Below are positions 1 to 7,811 of a stretch of DNA of 64,000 nucleotides, piece by piece; within the stretch, counting starts at the first letter, position 1; every line of letters starts with the position of its first letter. The stretch comes from CAYUVA01 sp964448115 [NCBI: uncultured bacterium] (GTDB lineage Bacteria > CAYUVA01). The position numbers were made by a program, and so were the translations under genes. Location: contig CAYUVA010000004.1 in assembly GCA_964448115.1 (NCBI GenBank), positions 1 to 64,000 of the forward strand, read 5' to 3'. The notes beneath the pieces were generated by a model. It was not told where the DNA came from. It did not search any database and was given only the letters and a program-made list of their open reading frames with translations.

Positions 1-1104
1 CTCGAGCATGTCACCGAGTACGGCTATCTTTCGTCTCCCGGATCCCAGCTCAGCCATGACCTCTAAAGCGCCATTCATCGACGGCAGCGAGGCATTGTAG
101 CTATCATCGATTACCAGTATATCATTGGGCATCTGGATTATATTCAGTCTCTTCTCCTCGCGCTGGAAGCTGCGCAATCCCTTGGCTATTTCATCCGGCT
201 CTAGTCCAAGAGCAAGCGCAATAGCTATGGCACCGAGCGCGTTCTGCAACTGGAAGCGTCCCGGTACATCGATGAAGAACTCTGTAGCTTCAGCCTTTTT
301 TATCCTGAATGCGCTGCCGTGATTCACCCGCCTCGGCTCCCCAGCAAGCTGGACATCAGCATCGGCGGTAATGCCGTAGGTCATATACCTGCAAGCGCGT
401 TTTCCTTTTATGCCTGCAAGTTCCTTGTCATCGACATTTATCACTGCTATATCATCGCTGCCAAGCCTTGAGAAGAGAAGCTCCTTCTCGATAAGCACCT
501 GCTTTAAACTGCGAAAGAATTCTATATGTACCATCTGTATGTTGTTGATCAGGGCGATATGTGGCTCGACAATATCGACCAGAAGCTCCATCTCGCCGGG
601 CTTGCTGATGCCGACTTCGAGCACCGAAGCCTGGTGGCTATCGTCGAGGGTGAATACTGATATAGGCAAGCCGACCTGTCCGTTGAAGTTCTTGTATGTC
701 TGGTGAACCTTGAACCTCGTGGAGATGGCAGCAGCGGTCATGCGGGTCAGGGTGGTCTTGCCCACGCTGCCGGTTATGGCGATCTTGGGTATATCGAACT
801 GCGCATAATACCATTTGGCGAACTGCTGGAAGGCTCCGGTGGTCTCCGCAACCGTAATTATGGGGAGAGCGCCGAACCTTGTAGCATAGTTTTCGCTTAC
901 CACAGCAGCACAGGCACCGGCGCTGATAGCCTCTTCAGCAAAGGCGCTTCCATCAAGATTTAACCCATGTATGCCGATAAACAAAGCTCCGGGAGCGATG
1001 GAGCGCGAGTCGGTGCTGATCTGGGAGATCAAAATATCAGGCTTGATGTTATAGGGCTTACCACCCATAACCTCGATCACCTTACCTAGCTCGACCGGTT
1101 TCAT
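1..1104 (-). CDS. murF: UDP-MurNAc-tripeptide:D-Ala-D-Ala ligase MurF (3' end outside window)
   Basis: MurF joins D-Ala-D-Ala to UDP-MurNAc-tripeptide in the cytoplasm, giving the UDP-MurNAc-pentapeptide that MraY uses. Reading the minus strand from the ATG at 1104 gives MKPVELGKVIEVMGG, an N-terminal substrate-binding domain with the STDSRSI segment, the Mur ligase P-loop TGSVGKTT (near 760-785), a central domain with a NNIQMVHIEFF stretch, and the start of the C-terminal domain with IDDSYNASLPSM. The frame stays open to position 1 (GDMLE), so the gene is truncated only by the window edge. The ATG overlaps the murE stop (ATGA), which indicates translational coupling in one operon. The P-loop has Val where Asn is usual. 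Family assignment is secure. Confidence 0.95.
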   Translation of the reverse strand, partial: MKPVELGKVIEVMGGKPYNIKPDILISQISTDSRSIAPGALFIGIHGLNLDGSAFAEEAISAGACAAVVSENYATRFGALPIITVAETTGAFQQFAKWYYAQFDIPKIAITGSVGKTTLTRMTAAAISTRFKVHQTYKNFNGQVGLPISVFTLDDSHQASVLEVGISKPGEMELLVDIVEPHIALINNIQMVHIEFFRSLKQVLIEKELLFSRLGSDDIAVINVDDKELAGIKGKRACRYMTYGITADADVQLAGEPRRVNHGSAFRIKKAEATEFFIDVPGRFQLQNALGAIAIALALGLEPDEIAKGLRSFQREEKRLNIIQMPNDILVIDDSYNASLPSMNGALEVMAELGSGRRKIAVLGDMLE

Positions 1105-2687
1105 TGTTCAACCTCTCCGTTTGCTCTAAGCGCTCGCAAAGCCTCGCTTGCCACCTCGGCATCATCGAAGTGGATAATCTTATCACCAAGAACCTGATAA
1201 TTCTCGTGTCCCTTACCAGCAATTATCACCATATCGCCAGGGGATGCAAGCTCGATGGCGCGAAATATAGCCTGTTTTCTATCTTCAATACGCTCGATTT
1301 TGTCTGTGCTCGTGTTGAAGCCGACCATTATATCATCGATGATGCGAAAGGGATCTTCGCTGCGCGGGTTGTCCGAGGTTACGATGATGTGATCGCTGTA
1401 CTGCTGGGCAGCTTGCGCCATGAGAGGGCGTTTGCTTCTATCGCGATCACCTCCGCAGCCGAACACGGTAATCAGGCGCCTTGGGCTGCACCTCCTGGCA
1501 GCGGATAAAAGGTTGCTTAGCGCATCGCTGCTGTGAGCATAATCGACAATGACGGAGAAGTCCTGTCCCTCGGTTATGGACTGGAACCTGCCGGGAACTG
1601 ATTTAACGCTATGAAGCGCGTGGGCGATATCCTTCAACTCAAGCCTGAGCCATATCCCCACCGCCGCTGCTGCAAGTGCATTGTAGATGTTATAGTAGCC
1701 TGGAATGAAGAGCCTTACCGCGCAAGTTTTTTCACCATGACAAAGCGTGAAGGCGTTGCCGTGGATGGTGGCTTCTATATTGCAGGCAAATAGGCTTATC
1801 CCCTCTTCTCTTTTCCCCCCAAACCTGGGGGGGATAAAAGTGGGGGGAGAGGCATTGGCTCCCTCCCCCTCTGGGGAGGGGCTGTGGAGAGGGGAAGATA
1901 GAATGCCATAAGTCGATAATAGAATTCCGCCTGCTGGCTTGATGGGTGAGAAGTGCTCATCATCAAGGTTGGTTACGATCAATCTTGAAGGCTTCTCGCT
2001 TCGCTCAAGCAGATCCACCAGGCGCAGCTTGGCAGCGAGATAGGCAGCGAAATCGCCGTGGTAATCGAGGTGTTCGTGATCCGATATATTGGTGAAGACC
2101 GCTGCATCAAAGCAGATGTCATCCACCCTCTCCTGAGCCAGCGCATGCGAGGAGACCTCCATTACCACCGCATCATACCCCTCGTTGAGCATCATTCTCA
2201 TCGCCTTGTGGATATCAGCCGCTTCGGGAGTGGTATGGGCTAACTTAATGGTGCGATCATCCATTATCATCCCGGTGGTTCCAATGATGGCTGCCTTTTT
2301 CCCCGCAGCCCTAAGCATGGCTTGGATGTAGTACGAGGTGGTTGTCTTTCCATTGGTGCCGGTGATCCCGATGACAAGCAGTCTCTTGGATGGCTCGCCA
2401 TAGAAGAATGAGGAGATCCTGGATAAGGCAGCCCTTGTATCGGCTACACGAATCATCGTGGTTTGTTGACTTATAGCCTGCCAATTTTGGCAAACCACCG
2501 CAACTGCCCCCTTTGAGATAGCCTGGGCTATATAATCGTGTCCATCGTATCTCAAGCCGGATATGCAGACGAACAAGTAACCCGGCTTCACATCCCGCGA
2601 ATCGCGTGAGATGCCGCTGATATCGAGGTGCAGCTCCCCAGTGTATTCGATAATCTCCAGTTCCTTTATAATTTCAGCCAATCGCAT
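1101..2687 (-). CDS. murE: UDP-MurNAc-L-Ala-D-Glu:meso-diaminopimelate ligase MurE, with a repeat-derived insertion
   Basis: MurE adds the third peptide residue in murein precursor synthesis. The 528-aa product has the N-terminal domain with GISRDSR (about 25-31), the P-loop TGTNGKTT (about 110-117), a central ATPase domain with HTTPEA and the SSHAL motif, and a C-terminal domain with DNPRSEDP (about 439-446). DNPR is the known signature of enzymes that use meso-diaminopimelate. Families are usually close to 490 aa; the excess is a block of about 34 residues (264-297) rich in Ser, Pro and Gly, encoded by a GC-rich repeat (see 1797-1898). The block interrupts the loop between a TYGI strand and a following strand (SLFACNIEA) without shifting the frame. 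All catalytic motifs are intact, so the enzyme is probably functional. It is followed by murF with an ATGA overlap. Confidence 0.96.
   Translation of the reverse strand: MRLAEIIKELEIIEYTGELHLDISGISRDSRDVKPGYLFVCISGLRYDGHDYIAQAISKGAVAVVCQNWQAISQQTTMIRVADTRAALSRISSFFYGEPSKRLLVIGITGTNGKTTTSYYIQAMLRAAGKKAAIIGTTGMIMDDRTIKLAHTTPEAADIHKAMRMMLNEGYDAVVMEVSSHALAQERVDDICFDAAVFTNISDHEHLDYHGDFAAYLAAKLRLVDLLERSEKPSRLIVTNLDDEHFSPIKPAGGILLSTYGILSSPLHSPSPEGEGANASPPTFIPPRFGGKREEGISLFACNIEATIHGNAFTLCHGEKTCAVRLFIPGYYNIYNALAAAAVGIWLRLELKDIAHALHSVKSVPGRFQSITEGQDFSVIVDYAHSSDALSNLLSAARRCSPRRLITVFGCGGDRDRSKRPLMAQAAQQYSDHIIVTSDNPRSEDPFRIIDDIMVGFNTSTDKIERIEDRKQAIFRAIELASPGDMVIIAGKGHENYQVLGDKIIHFDDAEVASEALRALRANGEVEQ
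1797..1898. repeat. GC-rich modular repeat inserted in frame in murE
   Basis: Two modules can be seen. Module B (about 1801-1850) has a pyrimidine stretch followed by a C-run/G-run inverted pair (tttcccccc ... gggggggat). Module A (about 1857-1902) is an imperfect palindrome (ctccctccccctctgggg ... gagaggggaag). Close relatives of both lie at 62896-63036, in the opposite order (A then B). On the minus strand the element stays open and encodes PSPEGEG and PPRFGGKREEG, peptide signatures often seen where such elements are translated. It behaves like a small non-autonomous mobile repeat. Confidence 0.85.
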
Positions 2688-2705
2688 GGTCTTTTACTGG
2701 TTTTT

Positions 2706-2729
2706 AACTGTTGCGACGCCGCAACAGTT
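2706..2729. other. Perfect hairpin between mraY and murE
   Basis: A 10-bp perfect inverted repeat (AACTGTTGCG / CGCAACAGTT) with a 4-nt loop lies in the 62-bp gap between mraY and murE. In the direction of transcription (minus) it is followed by an A-run and not a T-run, so it is not a canonical terminator. It may be an RNA processing or stability element, or another small repeat. Confidence 0.6.
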
Positions 2730-2749
2730 CCCTCAAGCCTCAAGCCTGC

Positions 2750-3856
2750 TCACCGCACTTTCAGTGTGCTCAATGCTAAAAGTGCCAGTATTGCCGAGAT
2801 GATCCAGAATCGCACTACCACCTTCGGCTCTCCCCATCCCCTGAACTGGAAGGTGTGGTGTAGCGGTGCCCTGAAGAAGAGACGGCGGCCGAGCAGGTTG
2901 ATGCAGATCCCCTTCTGAAGCAGCACGGATAGGGACTCTATGAAGAAGATTCCCCCGGCTATAATAAAAATCGCCTCTTCCTTGATGAGCAGGCATATCG
3001 TTCCCAGCACTCCACCGAGCGCAATGGCGCCGGTATCCCCCATAAATACCTCGGCTGGGTAGGAGTTATACCACAAGAATCCCATGCCGGCGCCGGCTAA
3101 TGCTGCGCAGAAGACCATCAGCTCGCCGGAGCCGGGCAGGTACTCGAACCTAAGATAATCTGCTGCCCTGTAGTTCCCGTGTACATAAGAAAATACGCCA
3201 AAGACCAGAGCCATCAGCGTGGCAGGCATGATAGCCAAGCCATCCAAGCCGTCGGTCAGGTTCACCGAGTTGGAGGTTCCCATTATCACGAAGATGATGA
3301 ATATGGCAAAGAAGATGCCCAGGTCTGCGATTGGCTCGGTAAAGCCAGGCAGATAGACCTTGGTCATCACCGCCAAGGGCACCGGCGATAACTGCTTCTT
3401 GAGATATATTGCAGCTAAAAACAGCCCAAAAAGCCCCTGCAAAGCCAGCTTCTGCTTGCTGCTTAGCCCAGCTTTGTCGCCCCGTGCCAGCTTGAGGCTA
3501 TCATCCATGAAGCCAATGGCACCGAACCAGAGAAGAGACATGAGGGTGATCAGCACAAAGGAATTCCTGATATCACACCACAGTAGCACCGGTATAAGCA
3601 CTGATATTATTATGATTATTCCCCCCATAGTGGGAGTGCCCACCTTGTGATCCTCATCCATGACATCGAAGCGCCAGACCTGGGACTTGATGTCTCGCTT
3701 GCGCAATAGCCTGATTGCATGGGGGCTGATGCTAAGCCCTATCAGGAAGGCAGTTATGGCAGCATAGGCGGAGCGGAACGATATGTACTTGAACAATCGC
3801 AGGAAACTGAGCCAGGTGTCCTCTCGATAGAATAGCTCGTAGAGAAAATAAAACAT
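2750..3856 (-). CDS. mraY: Phospho-MurNAc-pentapeptide transferase MraY
   Basis: MraY transfers phospho-MurNAc-pentapeptide to undecaprenyl phosphate, making lipid I at the inner membrane. The 368-aa length is typical. The family motifs are present: KVGTPTMGGI near residue 71 after the first cytoplasmic loop, FMDDSLKL with the Asp-Asp pair, NLTDGLDGLAI, the FMGDTGA loop, and the HHTFQ motif in the last cytoplasmic loop. About ten hydrophobic segments are visible. The ATG at 3856 has GGAGA about 9 nt upstream, and the stop of the preceding HEAT gene lies 4 nt away. The order mraY-murE-murF differs from the common dcw order murE-murF-mraY. Confidence 0.97.
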   Translation of the reverse strand: MFYFLYELFYREDTWLSFLRLFKYISFRSAYAAITAFLIGLSISPHAIRLLRKRDIKSQVWRFDVMDEDHKVGTPTMGGIIIIISVLIPVLLWCDIRNSFVLITLMSLLWFGAIGFMDDSLKLARGDKAGLSSKQKLALQGLFGLFLAAIYLKKQLSPVPLAVMTKVYLPGFTEPIADLGIFFAIFIIFVIMGTSNSVNLTDGLDGLAIMPATLMALVFGVFSYVHGNYRAADYLRFEYLPGSGELMVFCAALAGAGMGFLWYNSYPAEVFMGDTGAIALGGVLGTICLLIKEEAIFIIAGGIFFIESLSVLLQKGICINLLGRRLFFRAPLHHTFQFRGWGEPKVVVRFWIISAILALLALSTLKVR

Positions 3857-3860
3857 TCTG

Positions 3861-4607
3861 CTAGTCTCCGGTAGTGGTCTCCATCGGTGTTGTATCCTTG
3901 CCTTCCTTTGGATGCATTAGCTCCAAGACCTGGTTGTATGTTGCCTGGATCGAGAAGCGAGGCTTGAAAAAGATGCAACTGAGATCCATATTCCGCAGCG
4001 CATCCTGAAGCTGCTTCTCTGAGATTATCCGCCGTTGATACAATGACCCCATCCCTCGAAGCGCTGCATCGCGAATGAGCCAATTGGGATGTTCAAGAAG
4101 GCACATAACAGCAGCCACCGACAGATCATCGCTGCCCATCCCTCCAAGAGCCAATGGCAGGTTCATCAGAACCTCGAAGTTGCATCTTCTATAAAATGCC
4201 TTGTAGTTGGTGTAATCGACATCCATTCTCAGGTATCTTTTATGGATCGATTGCTCGATCTCTTGTTGCTTGCGCGGTGATAAGCTCAGTGTATCCAGAG
4301 CCGCCACCTGCACCTCCCAGTATGGATCTTTGAGGGCAAAAAGGAGGGTCTCGATCACCTTGTCCTCGTAGTTGCCGATATCACCAAGCGCAGTGCAGGC
4401 GTTGCGCCTGATGATGCCTACATTCCTCGGGCTGCGAACCTTTATGCATTCCATGATATAATCCAACTTCTCATGCCAGGAGATCATGCCGATGAGCTTT
4501 ATGCCGTTGTTTCGCACCTCCCAGCTTGGCGAATCCAACAACTCCTCGATGAATTTTTGTGCCTGGGCGTAGTCGAACGCCTCACCTCGCTGTATATCAT
4601 CGATCAA
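3861..4607 (-). CDS. HEAT-repeat protein in the murein operon
   Basis: A soluble 248-aa protein of tandem helical HEAT/PBS-lyase-like repeats. Repeat cores are visible at EVRNNGIKLIGMI, IRRNACTALGDIG, WEVQVAALDTLSL and WLIRDAALRGMGSL. No catalytic motif or signal peptide is seen, so a scaffold or regulatory role is only an inference from its place between murJ and mraY. The start is unsettled: TTG at 4607 has no ribosome-binding site, while the same frame is open upstream to about 4680, where AAGGAG follows the murJ stop but no ATG, GTG or TTG lies at a good distance. The protein may therefore be about 20 residues longer from an unusual start codon. Confidence 0.75.
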   Translation of the reverse strand: MIDDIQRGEAFDYAQAQKFIEELLDSPSWEVRNNGIKLIGMISWHEKLDYIMECIKVRSPRNVGIIRRNACTALGDIGNYEDKVIETLLFALKDPYWEVQVAALDTLSLSPRKQQEIEQSIHKRYLRMDVDYTNYKAFYRRCNFEVLMNLPLALGGMGSDDLSVAAVMCLLEHPNWLIRDAALRGMGSLYQRRIISEKQLQDALRNMDLSCIFFKPRFSIQATYNQVLELMHPKEGKDTTPMETTTGD

Positions 4608-4678
4608 TCGCTGGGAACGAGGTAGTAGTCTGCTCTTTGCAAACGCCTTTTTTGCTATAGAGAGCGTCTCTAGACTCC

Positions 4679-6259
4679 TTATCTTGAGAATATCCTTTTT
4701 ATCGACCTCGGAATAGGCATGACACCCAAGATCATCACACTTGCCATGTAGGCGATAAAAGCAACCACGCCTACCGTGCCGAAGAGCACGAATCGGCTGA
4801 TTAGCAGATCGAGGTCAATACTAACTCGAATCCATGAAAATGCCAACCATGAGATCGCTCCCATGATGGTTGTGGATATAATTATCTTAAGAAAATATAT
4901 GCTCTCGCTTCTTGGTATCCTGGCAGCCTTTCCCAGCCTCGCTCCTTGACGAAGCAGCAAAACAAGTAATATAAATTGGAACCCGGCGCTGATGGTCGTA
5001 CCCAAGGCTAATCCACCCAGGGGTAACAGACCAAGCGACTTGAATAATAAGACCAATGATAGCGAACAGAACGCATTCACTCCTACTGTGATCACATTGA
5101 CCAATGCATAGGTTCGGTTGTCGAGGATCGATGAGTAGGTGGTCTTGAGCAGCCTGATCAGGCAGAAGAAAACGATGCCGATGGAGTAGAAGGTCAGCGC
5201 ATAGGAGGTGTAAAGCGAGCCTCTTGCATCGAACTTGCCGTACTCGAAGAGGATGCTGGTCAGTGGCTGAGAATAGATGGTGAAAAACAAGAATATGGGG
5301 ACAGTGAAAAACAGTATGCGCCTTATGCCCCAAAATAATGTGCTTAAGAATCCAGGGAGGTTGCCTGAAGCCCAGTGCCTTGCCATGGTGGAATGCAGGC
5401 TCACCGAAGTGGAGACGCCGATTACGCCTATAGGCACTTGAAATACGCGGGCTGCATAAGCCAGTCCGGTGATGCTGCCGGCGGCTAAGAATGAAGCGAT
5501 GATGCGGTCGATAATGACCGAGATCTCTCCCACCGCTCCGCTGAGCACTGACGGTGTCCATTGCCTCTTGACCTCGCTGACGCCCCTATGCAATGACCTT
5601 AGGGTCGGCTTGAAGAAGACGCTAAGCCGCAAGGGGCTGATACGCTTGAAATAGGGAATCATAACCAGCAACTGCAACAAACCGCCTAGAACTATGCCCA
5701 AGGAGATGAGGTAAACCGCCTGGTCGTGAAAGCGCCCCCAAAAAGCTAGGCTTGCTACCAGGATACACCCGCCGTTAAAGGCGATGGGCGCTAAAGCCGT
5801 GTAACCATGCCCGGCTGAGGTCTCCTTTGAGTATAAATAACCCATGAGCAGCGAGGCAATACCAATAAAGAAGATAAAGGGGAAGATAATGCGCATGAGG
5901 CTCGAGGCGAGCGACTTCTCGGCAGGGGTGAAGCCAGGCGCCGCCATCCAGACGATGACCGGCGCCAGCAGGATGCCTAGGATGACTACAGCGACAAAGA
6001 CTGTAACTGCCAGGCGAAATATAGCCTCGCTGAAGGATAGCAGATCATCCTCGGTTGCCTTACCCTGGTAGTCCTTCAGTACTGGCACCAGCGCGTTCTT
6101 GACAGCCTCCTCTGCGACAACGGCTCGGATAAGGTTTGGGATGCCGAAGGCGACCTGGAAGATATCGTTAAGCGCTGACACACCCAGAAGCGCTCCGATG
6201 ACCTGGAGCCTTATCATCCCGGAAAATCGACTCAGCAGGGCGCCGATGCTCTGTATCAA
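4679..6259 (-). CDS. murJ: Lipid II flippase MurJ (MviN family)
   Basis: MurJ flips lipid II across the inner membrane. The 526-aa product has about 14 hydrophobic segments and the MurJ N-terminal signature in divergent form: LLSRFSGMIRLQVIG, then IPNLIRAVVAEEAVKNALVPV, where most homologues have EGAL...AFVPV. GMIRLQ keeps the Arg of the central cavity motif. The listed start is TTG at 6259. Homologues usually have roughly ten more residues before LLSR, and the frame is open upstream to about 6310 without an ATG or GTG, so the true start is uncertain. It lies downstream of murG, separated by 0.38 kb that contains a toxin-antitoxin fossil. The flippase call is secure at family level. Confidence 0.9.
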   Translation of the reverse strand: MIQSIGALLSRFSGMIRLQVIGALLGVSALNDIFQVAFGIPNLIRAVVAEEAVKNALVPVLKDYQGKATEDDLLSFSEAIFRLAVTVFVAVVILGILLAPVIVWMAAPGFTPAEKSLASSLMRIIFPFIFFIGIASLLMGYLYSKETSAGHGYTALAPIAFNGGCILVASLAFWGRFHDQAVYLISLGIVLGGLLQLLVMIPYFKRISPLRLSVFFKPTLRSLHRGVSEVKRQWTPSVLSGAVGEISVIIDRIIASFLAAGSITGLAYAARVFQVPIGVIGVSTSVSLHSTMARHWASGNLPGFLSTLFWGIRRILFFTVPIFLFFTIYSQPLTSILFEYGKFDARGSLYTSYALTFYSIGIVFFCLIRLLKTTYSSILDNRTYALVNVITVGVNAFCSLSLVLLFKSLGLLPLGGLALGTTISAGFQFILLVLLLRQGARLGKAARIPRSESIYFLKIIISTTIMGAISWLAFSWIRVSIDLDLLISRFVLFGTVGVVAFIAYMASVMILGVMPIPRSIKRIFSR

Positions 6260-6441
6260 AAAGAACCTGCCGTGTTTTTTCCCTTCACCATCCTGTGTAA
6301 GTGGTTGTGTTATTTATTTTGACCTCCCTCGCATACAAATATATCACTTCATGGCTTCTTTATTAACTTCTTTACATATAGCCCTGAGCTATGGATGGGA
6401 TGTATTTAATCAATTATCTTACCATCTTGATCATAACAACT

Positions 6442-6564
6442 TTAGGTCATGAATAAATATATTATTCGTAATGGTAACTTTCTATCAAGCAATTCAGCCT
6501 GCTTGGTGTCTCTTGCTAAGAGATAGTCGATCCAAACCGATGTATCGACTACTATTCTACTCAT
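6442..6564 (-). pseudogene. VapC-type PIN toxin, N-terminal remnant
   Basis: On the minus strand an ATG at 6564 opens a 40-codon frame starting MSRIVVDTSVWIDYLLARD, the first strand and helix of a PIN-domain (VapC) toxin with the first acidic residue of the active site (D7). Similarity ends after about 28 residues (KQAELLDRKL); the frame then runs into AT-rich sequence and stops. The later acidic residues of PIN nucleases are missing, so it cannot be active. Its start codon overlaps the stop of the antitoxin remnant (TAATG), the coupling usual in vapBC pairs. Family recognition is by motif only. Confidence 0.75.
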
Positions 6565-6644
6565 TACTTTTGCCTCATGGATTTATAGTCATATTCAATA
6601 TCCCAGTCGATCTTACCTTTTATTTTGCGAATTTCTTTAACATC
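6564..6644 (-). pseudogene. VapB-type antitoxin, C-terminal remnant
   Basis: Immediately after the murG stop codon, in the same frame as murG, 26 codons read to a TAA at 6564-6566 and contain KIKGKIDWDIEYDYKSMRQK. The GKIDW...MR tail is characteristic of the toxin-binding C-terminus of small VapB antitoxins. The DNA-binding N-terminal half is absent; murG sequence sits where it should be. Together with the adjacent toxin remnant this is a decayed toxin-antitoxin module truncated at both ends. Confidence 0.7.
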
Positions 6645-7805
6645 TCAACTCTTGCGCTTAACCTCTTCCTTGCCGCGGCATCGCTTGGACTCCAGGTAAC
6701 CAGCGACAGTTTTTGCGATCTTGACCGCTGCATCAGGGGCGCCGAGGCTCTTCATCGCCTTTGCCATAGCGCCTAGCCTCTCATCATCGAGCAGGCTCTC
6801 GGAGATCGCCTTTGCCAGCCTAGGCTTGTTAAGCTCGTTTTCCTCGAGCATCAATGCAGCCCCTGCATCTGCGAGCGCCTTTGCATTGTGGAACTGATGG
6901 TTATTGGCTGCCTTGCTCCAGGGAATAAGAAGCGCAGGCACTCCTAGCACTGCTAGCTCGCTTACCGTGGATGCGCCAGCTCGTGCGATGGCAAGGTCGC
7001 TTATCATCATCAGGCGGTGTATGTCATCCACATAACCAAGAGCCTGGTAGTGAAGGTTGCGCAGTTGCGGTACTCGAAAATCATCGAAGTAGCGCTGCCC
7101 GGTGATATGTATCCACTGCATCTTGCTCGCTACCTCCTGGTTGTGGTCGAAGATAACCGCGCAGGCAGGGACCAGGTCGTTTATCGCCTTGGAGCCTTGG
7201 CTGCCCCCCAAGATGAGCAGGGTCTTCTTCTGCGCGCATAAGCCGAGATCATCATAGATCGACTCTTTGTCCAACTGCTGGAGAAACTGCGCTCGCACTG
7301 GTGCACCAGTTACCATAATAGCTTTGTTCTTGGGAAAATAAGCCTTGCTTTGCTCAAAAGCCACGCAGATAAAGGTAGCAAGCCGCCCCAGCAGCTTATT
7401 GGTGAAACCAGGGCTCAGGTTGGTCTCCAGTATCATCGATGGTAGCTTGTCCAGCCAGGCGCGCAGGATGACTGGACCGCAGACGAATCCACCGGTGCCG
7501 ATCACGAAATCGGGATTTACTTGAGAAAAGACCTTGCGCGTCTCGCGAAGCGGCTTAAACATTGCCAGTTTACCTAAGTTCACCAGGTTTTTCCCAAGAA
7601 AGCGGGGTGACAGGGTTCGATTGAAGCCGGCAACATCGATGGCGCTGTATTTGTAGCCTTTCTGCGGGACTATCTTCGCCTCCATCCGATCCCTGGAGCC
7701 GATGAAGTGGATCTTCGCATTGTACCTTTGCTTCAGCGCTTCAGCGATAGCCAGTGCAGGGTATATATGCCCACCGGTGCCGGCACAGCATAAGATTACT
7801 CTCAT
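6645..7805 (-). CDS. murG: Lipid II synthase MurG
   Basis: MurG adds GlcNAc to lipid I at the cytoplasmic face of the membrane, forming lipid II. The 386-aa GT28-family protein begins MRVILCCAGTGGHIYPALA, with the first glycine-rich GTGGH loop. GTGGFVCGPVILRAW and LLILGGSQGSKAIND follow, and the C-terminal donor-binding region has RAGASTVSELAVLGVPALLIPW. It lies 6 bp from the rnz stop, so the two are probably co-transcribed. The last 15 or so residues (KRCRGKEEVKRKS) are basic and may be altered, because the gene ends directly against a toxin-antitoxin remnant in the same frame. Confidence 0.97.
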   Translation of the reverse strand: MRVILCCAGTGGHIYPALAIAEALKQRYNAKIHFIGSRDRMEAKIVPQKGYKYSAIDVAGFNRTLSPRFLGKNLVNLGKLAMFKPLRETRKVFSQVNPDFVIGTGGFVCGPVILRAWLDKLPSMILETNLSPGFTNKLLGRLATFICVAFEQSKAYFPKNKAIMVTGAPVRAQFLQQLDKESIYDDLGLCAQKKTLLILGGSQGSKAINDLVPACAVIFDHNQEVASKMQWIHITGQRYFDDFRVPQLRNLHYQALGYVDDIHRLMMISDLAIARAGASTVSELAVLGVPALLIPWSKAANNHQFHNAKALADAGAALMLEENELNKPRLAKAISESLLDDERLGAMAKAMKSLGAPDAAVKIAKTVAGYLESKRCRGKEEVKRKS

Positions 7806-7811
7806 GAAACC

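Noticed and set aside
2706-2729. Perfect 10-bp hairpin as terminator between mraY and murE
   Set aside because: In the direction of transcription it is followed by A residues and not T, and murE clearly continues the operon.
6471-6776. 101-codon plus-strand frame between murJ and murG
   Set aside because: It is antisense to the toxin-antitoxin remnant and to the end of murG, and has no ribosome-binding site or family match.
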